Assembly: GCF_035918015.1 (NCBI RefSeq)
Contig: NZ_CP109132.1
Location: 4,526,001-4,590,000, forward strand
Direction: 5' to 3'
DNA from: Streptomyces sp. NBC_01754
GTDB taxonomy: Bacteria; Actinomycetota; Actinomycetes; Streptomycetales; Streptomycetaceae
Length of the DNA stretch: 64,000 nt
Positions 1-9,406 of the stretch are shown here, piece by piece. The notes under the pieces are model-generated. The model worked only from the letters and a program-made list of their open reading frames with translations, was not told the origin of the DNA and did no database searches. Made by a program: the position numbers and the translations under genes. The number at the start of each line of letters is the position of its first letter. The first letter of the stretch is position 1.

Positions 1-2
1 GC

Positions 3-26
3 GCGACCCGAGAGGACAAGAGCTGA
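3..26 (+). CDS. nuoJ: End of NADH-quinone oxidoreductase subunit J (partial)
   Basis: Only the last seven codons and the stop are inside the window (reading A-T-R-E-D-K-S-stop). The TGA at 24-26 overlaps the ATG of nuoK by one base, the coupling expected inside a nuo operon. The NuoJ assignment rests on this position and on gene order, because too little protein is visible for motif recognition. Confidence 0.6.
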   Translation, partial: ATREDKS

Positions 27-445
27 TGCACCTCGCCTACCCCGCCGTGCTCGCCGTCCTCCTCTTCTGCACCGGGCTGTACGGCGTCCTCGCCCGCCGC
101 AACACGATCCTCGTCCTGATGTCCGTCGAGCTCATGCTCAACGCCGTCAACCTCAACCTGGTCGCCTTCGACGTCTGGCTCCGCGACACCCTCCACTCCG
201 GCCAGGCCCTCACCCTCTTCGTCATCGCCATCGCCGCCGCCGAGATCGGCATCGGCCTCGCGATCGTCCTGGCCGTCCACCGCAACCGCGGCGGCTTCCA
301 CGTCGACCGGCTCCGCGACACGGCCGAGACCGACGACGCCGAAGCGCTCCCGGACGACGCGTACGCCGACGCCACCGCCGGCGCCCCCGCAGACCAGGCC
401 ACTGCTCCGGCAGGGAAGGCACAGAAGGCAGAGGCCACCGCGTGA
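26..445 (+). CDS. nuoK: NADH-quinone oxidoreductase subunit K
   Basis: NuoK is a small subunit of the proton-pumping membrane arm of respiratory complex I. Three membrane helices fill roughly residues 4-90. The two conserved membrane glutamates of the family are visible, in [11 protein letters not shown] (about residue 36) and [10 protein letters not shown] (about residue 72). The protein is 139 residues against about 100 in E. coli; the extra 45 or so C-terminal residues are an Ala/Asp/Glu-rich tail and probably not part of the proton channel. The start overlaps the nuoJ stop and the stop overlaps the nuoL GTG, so it is translated as part of the operon. Confidence 0.95.
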   Translation: MHLAYPAVLAVLLFCTGLYGVLARRNTILVLMSVELMLNAVNLNLVAFDVWLRDTLHSGQALTLFVIAIAAAEIGIGLAIVLAVHRNRGGFHVDRLRDTAETDDAEALPDDAYADATAGAPADQATAPAGKAQKAEATA

Positions 446-2442
446 CCATCACGACCCTCGCCGTCCTCGTCCCCCTTCTCCCCTTCCTGGGTGCCGCGGC
501 CGGTCTTCTCCTCGGGCGGACCGCACCCGGCTTCGTCCGGCCCCTCGCCGTACTGCCCACACTCGCCGCCGCGGCCCTCGCGGTCGTCGTCGCCGTGCGC
601 CAGGGCGGCGGCCGGGCCGTCGACGCGGCCACCCAGCTCACCCCCACGGGCTCGGTCCCGATCGACCTCGCCCTGCACCTCGACGGCTTCGCCGTCCTCG
701 TGGCCGTCCTCGTCGGACTCGTCGCGACCTGCGTGCAGATCTACTCCACGGCCTATCTGAAGGACGACGTCCGCTACCCCTCGTACGCGGCCCTCGTCTC
801 CCTCTTCACCTCCGCGATGCTGCTCGTCGTCTACTCCGGCGACCTGATGGTGCTCCTGGTCGGCTGGGAGATCATGGGCATCTGCTCGTACTTCCTGGTC
901 GGCCACTACTGGGAGACGCCCGAGGCCCGCGCCGCCTCCCTCAAGGCCTTCCTGGTCACCAAGCTCGGCGACGTGCCGTTCCTCATCGGCCTGTTCGCCC
1001 TCGCGGCGGACACCGGGTCCTTCCGCATCACCAAGATCCTGACCGCCGTCACCCACGGCGGACTCGACCACCCCACCCTCATCGCCCTGCTGCTCCTCGC
1101 GGGCGTCGCCGGCAAGTCCGCGCAGTTCCCGCTGCACACCTGGCTGCCCGACGCGATGGCGGGCCCCACACCCGTCTCCGCGCTGATCCACGCCGCGACG
1201 ATGGTCGCCGCCGGCATCTACTTCGTGGCGCGCCTGCTGCCCGTCTTCGCGGCCTCCGGCGCCGCACTCGTCGTCCTCGCCGTGATGGCGGCCGTCACGA
1301 TGATCGGATCCGGGCTGGCCGCCCTCGCCCAGGACGACATCAAACGCGTCCTCGCCTACTCGACCATCGGCCAGCTCGGCTACATGTCGGGGGCCCTGGC
1401 CGTCGGCGACCGCGGGGCCGCAGTCTTCCACCTCCTGTCGCACGGAGCCTTCAAGGCCGTCCTCTTCCTCGGCGCCGGCGTCGTCATCCACGCGGCGGGC
1501 ACCAACTCGCTCGCCGCCATGTCCCGTATGGGCGGCCTCGCCAAGCGCATCCCCGACGCCTACTGGACGATGACCGTCGCCCTCCTCGCGCTCGCCGCCA
1601 TCCCTCCGTTCGCCGGCTTCTTCTCCAAGGAAGCCGTTCTCGTCGCCGCCGAACACACCGCCTTCGGCGACCGCGACGTCGCCCCGGCCGCGGCCGGCTG
1701 GACGATCCTCGTCGCCGGACTGCTCGCCGCCGTCCTCACCGCCGCGTACGCCACCCGCCTCTGGCTCCTGGCCTTCCGCGGACGGGGTACCGAGGCCCCC
1801 GACCACGGCAGGGAACCCGCCGCGATGACCTCCGTCCTGTGGGTCCTCGCCGTCCCCACCATCGGCTTCGGCCTCACCACCGGTGTCCTCGGGGACTGGT
1901 TCGACGGCCACGGCCTCACCCCCTCCCTGACGACCGCCGTCCTGTCCACCGGCGTCGGCCTCGCCGGCGGACTCGTCACCTACGGGGCCTGGCGCCACAC
2001 CACCGCGCTCGCCGCCCGGCACCCGGTCGGTGCCGTCTCCGCCCACCCCCAGGGCGAGCCCGCGCTCGTCGAGGCCGAGGCGATCACCTCGCACACCGCC
2101 GCCTACGGCACCATCGCGGGCGCACCCGACCCCTCGGACCCCGGCCGTCTCCTGCTCGGCCCCCTCCACCGCCACGCGGTCACCGGCTTCCACCTGGACG
2201 CCCTCTACACGACGCTCTTCGTCCGCCCGGTCCAGGCCGGCGCACGCCTCGTGCGCTTCCTGGACCGCGAGGTCGTCGACACCTACGTACGCGGTGCGGG
2301 CGCCGCCGCCCGCGGGCTCGGCCTGCTCGTCCGCCGCTCACAGACCGGCAACGTGCAGACCTACCTCGGCGCCCTGCTCGCCGGAAGCCTTGTCCTGGCG
2401 ATCGCCGCCGTCGTCTTTGCCAACGTCTACGCCGGGGCGTGA
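442..2442 (+). CDS. nuoL: NADH-quinone oxidoreductase subunit L
   Basis: NuoL is the distal antiporter-like subunit of complex I and carries the long lateral helix. The 666-residue protein is hydrophobic throughout. The antiporter core is seen in [17 protein letters not shown] (about 136-152), [20 protein letters not shown] (about 225-244) and [18 protein letters not shown] (about 299-316), which hold the conserved Glu, Lys and His/Lys proton-path residues. The GTG start overlaps the nuoK stop by 4 nt. A hydrophilic loop follows helix 13-14, and a last membrane helix lies near 645-663, as in family members. NuoM follows after three bases. Confidence 0.97.
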   Translation: MTITTLAVLVPLLPFLGAAAGLLLGRTAPGFVRPLAVLPTLAAAALAVVVAVRQGGGRAVDAATQLTPTGSVPIDLALHLDGFAVLVAVLVGLVATCVQIYSTAYLKDDVRYPSYAALVSLFTSAMLLVVYSGDLMVLLVGWEIMGICSYFLVGHYWETPEARAASLKAFLVTKLGDVPFLIGLFALAADTGSFRITKILTAVTHGGLDHPTLIALLLLAGVAGKSAQFPLHTWLPDAMAGPTPVSALIHAATMVAAGIYFVARLLPVFAASGAALVVLAVMAAVTMIGSGLAALAQDDIKRVLAYSTIGQLGYMSGALAVGDRGAAVFHLLSHGAFKAVLFLGAGVVIHAAGTNSLAAMSRMGGLAKRIPDAYWTMTVALLALAAIPPFAGFFSKEAVLVAAEHTAFGDRDVAPAAAGWTILVAGLLAAVLTAAYATRLWLLAFRGRGTEAPDHGREPAAMTSVLWVLAVPTIGFGLTTGVLGDWFDGHGLTPSLTTAVLSTGVGLAGGLVTYGAWRHTTALAARHPVGAVSAHPQGEPALVEAEAITSHTAAYGTIAGAPDPSDPGRLLLGPLHRHAVTGFHLDALYTTLFVRPVQAGARLVRFLDREVVDTYVRGAGAAARGLGLLVRRSQTGNVQTYLGALLAGSLVLAIAAVVFANVYAGA

Positions 2443-2445
2443 GCC

Positions 2446-4071
2446 GTGATCGATATGAGTGCGTCCGTGATGCAGTTCCTTCTGGCGTTCGTCGTGGCCG
2501 CCCCGCTCCTCGGCGCCGTCGCCGCGCTGCTGCCCGCGCCACCCGGGCTCAGGGGCCGCAACCCCGACCAGGCCGTGCTGCGCCACGGAGTGACCGTCAC
2601 CGGCGTCGTCCTCGTCGCCGCACTCCTCCTCGCCGCGGGCTTCGACCACGACCACCCGTCGAGGATGCAGGCGACCACCGACATCAGCTGGATCCCGGCA
2701 CTGGACGTGCGGATCCACCTCGGAACCGACGGCATCTCGCTCCCCCTTCTCGTCCTGACCGCGCTGCTGACCTTCCTGTGCGCGCTCTACAGCTACTTCA
2801 AGCTCCCCGCGGGCCCGTCCGCGAAGGGCTTCGTCGCCCTCGTCCTGGTCCTGGAGTCCGGCACCCTCGCCACCTTCGCCGTCCTCGACCTCGTGCTGTT
2901 CTTCCTGGCCTTCGAGACGGTCCTCATCCCGATGTACTTCCTCATCGCCCGCTGGGGCGGAGAGGACAGGCGGCCCGCCGCCTGGAAGTTCGTCCTCTAC
3001 ACCCTGCTCGGCTCGGTCGTCATGCTGCTGGGGCTGCTCCTCGTCGGGTTGGAGAGCGGCACCTTCGACATGGTGGCACTCGCCACTGACAACGGCCGTG
3101 GCCTCACCACGTCCGTGCAGGTCACCGCCGTTCTCGCCATCGGGGTGGGGCTGGCCGTGAAGACCCCGATGTGGCCGCTGCACAGCTGGCTGCCCGACGC
3201 CCACACCGCGGCGCCCACCGTCGGCTCGGTGCTCCTCGCCGGCGTCCTGCTGAAGATGGGCACGTACGGCTTCGTCCGCATCCTGCTCCCCGTCGCCCCC
3301 GACGGCATGCGGACCTTCGCGCCCTACCTCGCCGCGTTCGCCGTCGTCGGCATCGTCTACGGGTCCCTCGCCTGTCTCGCCCTGGCCCGCCCAGGAGCCA
3401 AGGGCGACCTCAAGCGGCTGATCGCGTACTCCTCCGTCGGCCACATGGGCTTCGTCCTCCTCGGCATCGCGACCATGACCCCCACCGGGGTCAACGGCGC
3501 GCTCTTCGCCAACATCGCCCACGGACTCATCACCGGCCTGCTGTTCTTCCTGGTCGGCGCCGTCAAGGACCGGTACGGCACGGCCGACCTCGACACCCTC
3601 TCCGGGGCCGGCGGGGCCGCCCTCTACGGCCGCGCCCCACGCCTCGGCGGGCTTCTCGCCTTCGCCGCCGTGGCCTCGCTCGGGCTACCCGGACTCGCCG
3701 GGTTCTGGGGAGAGATGCTCACCCTCTTCGGCGCCTTCGACCCCGCCGAGGGACTCAGCCGCCCCGCCTTCCTCACCTTCATGTCCGTCGGCGCCTTCGG
3801 GACCCTGCTCACCGCCGCGTACATGCTGATCGTGGTACGGCGCGTCTGCATGGGCGACCCCCGCGCCGCACCCGCCGGCCAGGGCGAGAGCCTCCCCGCC
3901 GGCCACGGGAACGAGGGTGTCCCGCACCCGGTCGCCGACGTCCGGGGCTACGAGTTCGCCGCCTGGACGCCGCTCGCCGCCCTCACCGTCCTCGCCGGAC
4001 TCTGGCCCGCCGTCCTCCTCGGCCTCACCGACCCGGCCGTGCAGAAGCTCCTCGCAGGAGGCAAGTCGTGA
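2446..4071 (+). CDS. nuoM: NADH-quinone oxidoreductase subunit M
   Basis: NuoM is the second antiporter-like membrane subunit of complex I. The 541-residue product has about 14 predicted helices. Signature stretches are FFLAFETVLIPMYFLIARWGG (conserved Glu in the FE motif), KTPMWPLHSWLPDAHTAAPT and GDLKRLIAYSSVGHMGFV. The GTG at 2446 is taken as start because it lies three bases after the nuoL stop; an in-frame ATG at 2455 would shorten it by three residues. The stop overlaps the nuoN GTG by 4 nt. Confidence 0.97.
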   Translation: MIDMSASVMQFLLAFVVAAPLLGAVAALLPAPPGLRGRNPDQAVLRHGVTVTGVVLVAALLLAAGFDHDHPSRMQATTDISWIPALDVRIHLGTDGISLPLLVLTALLTFLCALYSYFKLPAGPSAKGFVALVLVLESGTLATFAVLDLVLFFLAFETVLIPMYFLIARWGGEDRRPAAWKFVLYTLLGSVVMLLGLLLVGLESGTFDMVALATDNGRGLTTSVQVTAVLAIGVGLAVKTPMWPLHSWLPDAHTAAPTVGSVLLAGVLLKMGTYGFVRILLPVAPDGMRTFAPYLAAFAVVGIVYGSLACLALARPGAKGDLKRLIAYSSVGHMGFVLLGIATMTPTGVNGALFANIAHGLITGLLFFLVGAVKDRYGTADLDTLSGAGGAALYGRAPRLGGLLAFAAVASLGLPGLAGFWGEMLTLFGAFDPAEGLSRPAFLTFMSVGAFGTLLTAAYMLIVVRRVCMGDPRAAPAGQGESLPAGHGNEGVPHPVADVRGYEFAAWTPLAALTVLAGLWPAVLLGLTDPAVQKLLAGGKS

Positions 4072-5603
4072 TCGTGGCAGCCGGTAGCGCAACCGGGGTG
4101 GCGAGCCTCGTCCAGTCCGTCGACTGGCTCGCGATCGCGCCCCCGGTCGTCGTCGCGGTGGCGGCGCTCGGCGTCCTCGTCGCCGACCTCTTCGCCGACG
4201 AACGGCGCAAGCCGCTCCTGGGCTACGCGACCGTCGCCGCGCTCGTCGTGGCGCTCGCCTTCCTCGTCCCGCTGCGTGCCGGGGACCGCTCCACCTTCTG
4301 CCTCACCGACGACGTCCGGGTGTGCGGCTACACCGCCGACCACTTCGCCCTCGTCATCCAGGCCCTCGTGCTCGGCGGAGCGCTCCTCACCGCCCTGCTC
4401 TCCCTCGGTGACACCCGCAGGCTCCCCGCCGGGGAGTTCTGGTTCCTGCTGCTGTCCTCCGCCGCCGGTGCCGCACTCCTGCCCGCCGCCCGGGACCTCG
4501 CCACCCTCGTCGTCGCCCTCGAAGTGGCGTCCCTGCCCGCCTTCGCGCTCGTCGGCATCAAGCGCGGCGACCGGCGCTCCTCCGAGGCGGCCCTGAAGTT
4601 CTTCCTCTCCTCCGTCGTCGCCACCGCCGTGATGCTGCTGGGCGTCAGCTTCGTCTACGCCACCACCGGCACCCTGCACCTCACCGAGATCGCCGACCGC
4701 CTCGACGACGTACCCGGGCAGCTCGCCACCCTCGCCGGAGCGGGCGTCGCCCTGACCCTCGTCGGCTTCGCCTTCAAGACGGCCGCCGCCCCCTTCCACT
4801 TCTGGGTCCCCGACACCTACGTCGGCGCTCCGCTGCCCATCGCCGCCTACCTGTCGGTCGTCGGAAAGGCGGTCGGCTTCTCCGGCCTGATCCTGGTCAC
4901 CGTGGTCGGCTTCCCGTCGTACGCCGACGTCTGGGGCCCCGCCCTCGCCGTACTGGCCGCCCTCACCATGACCGTGGGCAACGCCGCCGCACTCCGGCAG
5001 AGCGCCACCCGGGCGCGCGGTGCCGTACGCCTCCTGGCCTGGTCGTCCGTGGGCCAGGCCGGATACCTCCTCGTCCCGATCGCCGCCGCCGCGTACTCCA
5101 GCGACGAACAGATCGGCTCGACCGTGGCCTACGCCCTGATGTACGCCGTCGTGAACCTCGGCGCGTTCGCCGTCGCCGCCCTGGTGGCCCGCACGCACCC
5201 CGGCAACCGGCTCAGCGACTACCGCGGCCTCTACGCCACCCGCCCCCTGGCCGCCCTCGCCCTGGCGTTCTTCCTGCTCAGCCTGGCCGGTCTGCCGCCC
5301 GGGATCATCGGTCTCTTCGCGAAGGTCACCGTCTTCTCCGCGGCCGTCGAAGCCGGTCTCGGCTGGCTCGCCGTCGTCATGGCCGTCAACGTCGTGATCG
5401 CGTTGTACTACTACCTTCGGTGGACGGCTGAGCTCTTCCGTTCCCCCGAGCCGGCGACCGGCGACGAGCCGTCCCCGGCCCCCCGCCGCCACCGGGTCCC
5501 CACGCCCCTCACCACCGCGATCGCCCTCACCGCCGTCGCCGGCGTGGCACTCTCCGGAGCACCTCAGCTCGTCCTCCGTTTCGCGTCCGTCAGCCTCTTC
5601 TGA
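4068..5603 (+). CDS. nuoN: NADH-quinone oxidoreductase subunit N
   Basis: NuoN is the proximal antiporter-like subunit and last gene of the nuo operon here. The 511-residue product shows the NuoN pattern: KFFLSSVVATAVMLLGVSFVYATTG, then FKTAAAPFHFWVPDTYVGAPLP and RLLAWSSVGQAGYLL. The reading frame stays open far upstream inside nuoM, but the GTG at 4068, overlapping the nuoM TGA by 4 nt, gives the expected N-terminus. After the stop comes a 90-nt spacer without a strong terminator before mscL. Confidence 0.96.
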   Translation: MIVAAGSATGVASLVQSVDWLAIAPPVVVAVAALGVLVADLFADERRKPLLGYATVAALVVALAFLVPLRAGDRSTFCLTDDVRVCGYTADHFALVIQALVLGGALLTALLSLGDTRRLPAGEFWFLLLSSAAGAALLPAARDLATLVVALEVASLPAFALVGIKRGDRRSSEAALKFFLSSVVATAVMLLGVSFVYATTGTLHLTEIADRLDDVPGQLATLAGAGVALTLVGFAFKTAAAPFHFWVPDTYVGAPLPIAAYLSVVGKAVGFSGLILVTVVGFPSYADVWGPALAVLAALTMTVGNAAALRQSATRARGAVRLLAWSSVGQAGYLLVPIAAAAYSSDEQIGSTVAYALMYAVVNLGAFAVAALVARTHPGNRLSDYRGLYATRPLAALALAFFLLSLAGLPPGIIGLFAKVTVFSAAVEAGLGWLAVVMAVNVVIALYYYLRWTAELFRSPEPATGDEPSPAPRRHRVPTPLTTAIALTAVAGVALSGAPQLVLRFASVSLF

Positions 5604-5694
5604 GCGCCGTGGCCCGGTTTGCCCGCCGGCCCGCGCACAGGGCATGGTCTTGCCTGCACGCGTCACCCGAAGAGACCAAAGAGGAGCCGGAGCG

Positions 5695-6159
5695 GTGCTG
5701 AACGGGTTCAAAGACTTCATCCTGCGCGGAAACGTCATCTCCATGGCCATCGGCCTGGCCGTCGGAGCCGCGTTCACCGCCGTCGTCACCGGCTTCAGCA
5801 ACGCCTTCATCGTGCCGTTGATCGGGCTGTTCACCCGTGGCACCGGCGACTTCAGCAAGGCCTCCTTCACCTTCGACGGCGTGGAATTCCCCTACGGCCT
5901 CTTCATCAGCGCGGCCATCGCCTTCCTCATCACCGCCGCGGTGCTCTACTTCCTGGTCGTGGTGCCCATGGCCAAGGTCCAGAACCGTTTCACGGCCAAG
6001 GAGGACGAGAAGCAGGCCGACATCAAGGCGGCCCTCCGCGACTGCCCCTTCTGCTACACCGAGATCCCCGCCGTCGCCTCCCGCTGCGCCCACTGCACCA
6101 GCCAGGTGGAGCCGGACTCCGAGGCACGCGCCCTGGCGGGACTGCCGGCCCAGCGCTGA
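5695..6159 (+). CDS. mscL: Large-conductance mechanosensitive channel with C-terminal zinc ribbon
   Basis: MscL is a homopentameric emergency-release channel that opens under membrane tension in osmotic downshock. The N-terminus (GFKDFILRGNVISMAIGLAVGAAF) matches the family amphipathic helix and pore helix TM1; TM2 is about residues 68-92. The cytoplasmic tail is unusual: after the charged region it carries C117-x2-C120-x10-C131-x2-C134, a zinc-ribbon pattern that the canonical 136-residue E. coli protein lacks. The GTG at 5695 is chosen because an AGAGGAG-type ribosome site lies about 9 nt upstream; the frame is also open from an ATG at 5644, which would add 17 residues before the amphipathic helix. 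The family call is firm; a metal-binding role for the tail is inferred. Confidence 0.92.
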   Translation: MLNGFKDFILRGNVISMAIGLAVGAAFTAVVTGFSNAFIVPLIGLFTRGTGDFSKASFTFDGVEFPYGLFISAAIAFLITAAVLYFLVVVPMAKVQNRFTAKEDEKQADIKAALRDCPFCYTEIPAVASRCAHCTSQVEPDSEARALAGLPAQR

Positions 6160-6217
6160 CCCCGCCCGGGACCGCGCGCAGAAGGACACGGCACCCGCAC
6201 GGTCCCCGTACGACCCA

Positions 6218-6243
6218 GGGGCGGATCCGGCCGGATCCGCCCC
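6218..6243 (+). terminator. Hairpin downstream of mscL
   Basis: An 11-bp perfect inverted repeat (GGGGCGGATCC / GGATCCGCCCC) with a 4-nt loop starts 58 nt after the mscL stop. It has no U-tract, like many Streptomyces terminators. Confidence 0.65.
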
Positions 6244-6382
6244 TCCGCCTTGCGCCACGGCACCTCCGGGCACGAGGGAACTAGCGTCCGCCGCCTCGCG
6301 TTGACCAGTTCGGGAGGCTCCACCGGGATGTGGGGCACCACCGAGCAAGGGTTCCCCTGCTGCACCACATGGAGGGCGTACC

Positions 6383-7246
6383 GTGCACCGCCGGCACAAC
6401 GGGCTGAAAACCGCCGTACTTCTCGGGGGCCTCTCCGCCCTCATCCTCGTCATCGGCAGCTTCTTCGGACGCACCGGTCTGATCGTCGCCCTGCTCGTCG
6501 CGGTCGGCACCAACGCCTACGCGTACTGGAACAGCGACAAGCTCGCCCTGAAGGCCATGCGGGCCCGTCCCGTCAGCGAATTCGAGGCGCCCCAGCTCTA
6601 CCGCATCGTGCGCGAGCTCTCGACCGCGGTCCGCCAGCCGATGCCCCGGCTCTACATCTCCCCGACGCAGGCCCCCAACGCCTTCGCCACCGGCCGCAAT
6701 CCGCGCAACGCCGCCGTGTGCTGCACCGAAGGCATCCTCCAGATCCTCGACGAGCGCGAGTTGCGCGGCGTCCTGGGACACGAGCTCAGCCACGTCTACA
6801 ACCGCGACATCCTCATCTCGTCCGTGGCCGGCGCCCTCGCCTCCGTCGTGATGTTCCTGGTGAACTTCGCGTGGCTCATCCCGGTGGGCCGGTCCAACGA
6901 CGACGAAGGACCGGGCATCGTGGGCATGCTGCTGGTCATGATCCTCGGCCCGCTCGCCGCCTCCGTCATCCAGCTCGCCGTCAGCCGTTCCCGCGAGTAC
7001 GAGGCCGACGCCTCCGGGGCCCAGCTCACCGGCGACCCGCTCGCCCTGGCCGCCGCCCTGCGCAAGCTCGACGCCGGTACGAAGCAGCTTCCGCTCCCGC
7101 CCGAGCCGAGGCTCGAGACCGCGAGCCACATGATGATCGCGAACCCCTTCCGTCCCGGCCCGGGGCTGTCCAGGATGTTCTCCACACACCCGCCCATGGC
7201 GGAACGCATCGCGCGACTCGAGCAGATGGCAGGCTATCGACCGTGA
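6383..7246 (+). CDS. htpX: HtpX-type membrane zinc metalloprotease
   Basis: This is an M48-family membrane protease that takes part in quality control of misfolded membrane proteins. The catalytic HExxH motif is [11 protein letters not shown] (His133, Glu134, His137), with the third zinc ligand probably the Glu in [10 protein letters not shown] (about residue 204). Two membrane helices lie near residues 8-45 and two more flank the region 145-200, so the active site faces the cytoplasm. The length (287 residues) is typical. The GTG start leads straight into the first helix. The stop overlaps the next GTG by 4 nt, so the YccF-like gene is co-translated. Confidence 0.94.
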   Translation: MHRRHNGLKTAVLLGGLSALILVIGSFFGRTGLIVALLVAVGTNAYAYWNSDKLALKAMRARPVSEFEAPQLYRIVRELSTAVRQPMPRLYISPTQAPNAFATGRNPRNAAVCCTEGILQILDERELRGVLGHELSHVYNRDILISSVAGALASVVMFLVNFAWLIPVGRSNDDEGPGIVGMLLVMILGPLAASVIQLAVSRSREYEADASGAQLTGDPLALAAALRKLDAGTKQLPLPPEPRLETASHMMIANPFRPGPGLSRMFSTHPPMAERIARLEQMAGYRP

Positions 7247-7635
7247 AGACCATCCTGAACGTCATATGGCTCGTCCTCAGCGGCTTCTGGCTGTTCCTCG
7301 GCTACCTCGCCGCGGGCGTCCTCCTGTGCATCACGATCATCGGCATCCCCTTCGGGATCGCCGCGTTCCGCATCGGGGTCTACGCCCTCTGGCCCTTCGG
7401 CTACACCGTCGTGGACCGGCGTGACGCCGGAGGCCCCTCCTGCGTGGGGAACGTGCTGTGGCTGATCCTGGCCGGCTGGTGGCTCGCACTCGGCCACGTC
7501 TTCACCGGCCTCGCCCTGTGTGTCACCATCATCGGAATCCCGCTGGGTATCGCGAACTTCAAGCTCATCCCGGTCTCCCTGATGCCCTTCGGCAAGGAGA
7601 TCGTCCCCACCGACCAGCAGTTCGCCCCCAGGTGA
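7243..7635 (+). CDS. YccF domain small inner-membrane protein
   Basis: This 130-residue protein is built from two similar halves. Each has a W-rich helix followed by the signature [16 protein letters not shown] (first copy) or [16 protein letters not shown] (second copy), which defines the YccF domain. Function is unknown in any organism I know of. The GTG is fixed by the overlap with the htpX stop, which suggests co-expression with the protease. Confidence 0.85.
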   Translation: MKTILNVIWLVLSGFWLFLGYLAAGVLLCITIIGIPFGIAAFRIGVYALWPFGYTVVDRRDAGGPSCVGNVLWLILAGWWLALGHVFTGLALCVTIIGIPLGIANFKLIPVSLMPFGKEIVPTDQQFAPR

Positions 7636-7712
7636 CACCGCCGTCAGGCAACCGGACCACCCGTCGTCCGCGTCCTGTCTTGCAGGACCGACCGACGGGT
7701 AGATAGGTAACC

Positions 7713-7985
7713 ATGAGCATCATCAGCTGGATCATTCTCGGACTGCTGGCCGGCGCGATAGCCAAGATCCTGCTACCGGGCCGGGACCCGGGCGGCATCG
7801 TGGGCACCACGCTCATAGGCATCGTCGGGGCATTCCTCGGAGGCTGGCTGTCGTCCCGCTTCCTCGACCGACCCATCAACACCGACTTCTACGACACGGC
7901 GACCTGGATCGCGGCCGTCGCCGGCTCTCTGGTCCTGCTCATCGTGTACCGGCTGCTCTTCGGCAACTCCCGCGACCGCCGTTGA
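7713..7985 (+). CDS. GlsB/YeaQ/YmgE family stress-response membrane protein
   Basis: This is a 90-residue protein of the transglycosylase-associated (GlsB/YeaQ) family. It starts with the family pattern IISWIILGLLAGAIAKILLPGRDPGG, followed by GTTLIGIVGAFLGGWLSSRF and a third helix (about 66-83). Members are small membrane proteins often induced by general stress; the biochemical role is unknown. A short hairpin (7672-7688) lies in the spacer after the YccF gene. Confidence 0.9.
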   Translation: MSIISWIILGLLAGAIAKILLPGRDPGGIVGTTLIGIVGAFLGGWLSSRFLDRPINTDFYDTATWIAAVAGSLVLLIVYRLLFGNSRDRR

Positions 7986-8004
7986 CCGGAGCCGCCGGGA
8001 CCCT

Positions 8005-8697
8005 TCACAGCCCCGTCTCGCGCAACGTCACATTCAGCCGGCCGGCCCGCATCCCCGATGCGGAGCCGGCCGTCCCGGTGAAGACCTTCGTCACCCCGTG
8101 GAACGCGTGACGTGACGGGCCGCCGAAGACGAACAGATCGCCGGAGGCCAGCTCCACATCCGTGTACGGCCGCCCCCGGTCACTGGTGTTCCCGAAGCGG
8201 AACACACAGGTGTCACCGAGGCTGAGCGACACCACAGGAGCAGGGGACCGCTCCTCCTTGTCCTGGTGCATCCCCATCCGCGCGGCACCGTCGTAGAAGT
8301 TCACCAGCGCGGCGTCCGGGGCGTACGCCCCTGCGGCCAACCCGTCCCCGTACGCCTCCGCCACCGCAGCCCGCCCCCACGCGGCCAGCCACCCCGGGAA
8401 CGGCGCTACGGGCGCCCCGTTCACATCGTCGGCCGTACGGGTGTAGCGGTACGGCCGCCAGTGCCACCCGAGGCACACCGTCCGCACCGACATCACCCCG
8501 CCCCCGGGCAACACGGTGTTCCGCAACGGCACGGGGCCCCGCGCCCACTCACGGCACGCCTCCACCAGCTCCCGTTGCCGCGCCGGCGGCAGCCAGCCCG
8601 GCACATGCACGGCCCCCGGAGCCACCACGACGCGCGGGCGCGGGAACAACCCCTCGGCGGGGCCCGGAACCCCTCGTCCACCGGTCGGTCCCGCCAT
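8005..8697 (-). CDS. alkB: AlkB-family 2-oxoglutarate/Fe(II) dioxygenase (alkylated DNA repair)
   Basis: The product oxidatively removes methyl groups such as 1-methyladenine or 3-methylcytosine from nucleic acid, using Fe(II) and 2-oxoglutarate. The iron triad is visible as H144-Q-D146 in MGMHQDKEE and a distal His in SRHAFHGVTK (about 200). The co-substrate arginines sit in the family signature R-x-N-x-T-x-R (residues 220-226). At 230 residues it is the usual bacterial AlkB size. It starts one base after the ogt stop on the same strand, so the two direct-reversal repair genes form a tight operon. Confidence 0.93.
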   Translation of the reverse strand: MAGPTGGRGVPGPAEGLFPRPRVVVAPGAVHVPGWLPPARQRELVEACREWARGPVPLRNTVLPGGGVMSVRTVCLGWHWRPYRYTRTADDVNGAPVAPFPGWLAAWGRAAVAEAYGDGLAAGAYAPDAALVNFYDGAARMGMHQDKEERSPAPVVSLSLGDTCVFRFGNTSDRGRPYTDVELASGDLFVFGGPSRHAFHGVTKVFTGTAGSASGMRAGRLNVTLRETGL

Positions 8698-8698
8698 C

Positions 8699-9214
8699 TC
8701 AGCGCCGTACCGCCAGGGCCCCCTCCAGCCCCAGCAGCCGCTCCTTGCGCTCCACGCCGCCCGCGTAGCCCCGCAGCGTCCCGTCCGCTCCGATCACCCG
8801 GTGGCACGGCCGTACGACCAGCAGCGGATTGCGCCCGATCGCGGTGCCCACCGCCCGCACCCCCGCACCCGTGGAACCCACGTCTGCGGCGATCTGCCCG
8901 TACGACACCGTCTCGCCGTACGGAATGGAGTCCAGGGCGCTCCAGACGCGCCGCTGGAACTCCGTGCCCTGCCCGTCCGCGTACGCGATGTCGAAGCGCG
9001 TCAGCCTGCCCTCGAAGTACGCCGCCAACTGCCCGGCGATCGGCGCGAACGCCTCCGGGGCGTGCCGCGGGCCGTCCCGCACGACCGGGGCACCCTTCTG
9101 CCCCGGCAGCGACAACGACGCCAGCGCCACCTCGCCACCGGGCCGCTCCTCACCGAGGAGCAGCAGCTCACCCAACGGACTGCCGATCCTCGTGTACACC
9201 GTGGTCGTGGCCAT
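8699..9214 (-). CDS. ogt: Methylated-DNA-[protein]-cysteine S-methyltransferase
   Basis: The suicide enzyme transfers alkyl groups from O6-alkylguanine to its own cysteine. The acceptor motif is PCHRV (Cys137), followed by IGADGTLRGYAGG, with the helix-turn-helix region ETVSYGQIAADVG before it. There is no Ada-type N-terminal regulatory domain (171 residues). An in-frame GTG at 9223 also exists, but a GGAGAGG ribosome site is spaced 9 nt from the ATG at 9214 and abuts the GTG, so the ATG is preferred. First gene of the ogt-alkB operon. Confidence 0.94.
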   Translation of the reverse strand: MATTTVYTRIGSPLGELLLLGEERPGGEVALASLSLPGQKGAPVVRDGPRHAPEAFAPIAGQLAAYFEGRLTRFDIAYADGQGTEFQRRVWSALDSIPYGETVSYGQIAADVGSTGAGVRAVGTAIGRNPLLVVRPCHRVIGADGTLRGYAGGVERKERLLGLEGALAVRR

Positions 9215-9406
9215 CACCGTCACCCTCTCCGCTCCTGAGTCGCTTCCCCGTATCCCCGTACGTACGAGATCCCCGTACGTACGAGTCTGCGCCTCTCATC
9301 GCCGCCCGACCGGCGGAAATCGGACATCGCATACGAAGGCGGGGCGGGGTGCACCGTCGATGCGCCCCGCCCCGCCCGTCACCGGCTGCACACGGCAGCG
9401 GCCCAC

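Noticed and set aside
37..2193. Minus-strand open frame of 718 codons opposite nuoK-nuoL
   Set aside because: Gly/Glu/Asp/Arg-rich shadow without motifs.
442..5603. Reading NuoL/M/N homologues as a Mrp-type Na+/H+ antiporter
   Set aside because: The order J-K-L-M-N, the subunit lengths and the absence of small Mrp subunits fit complex I.
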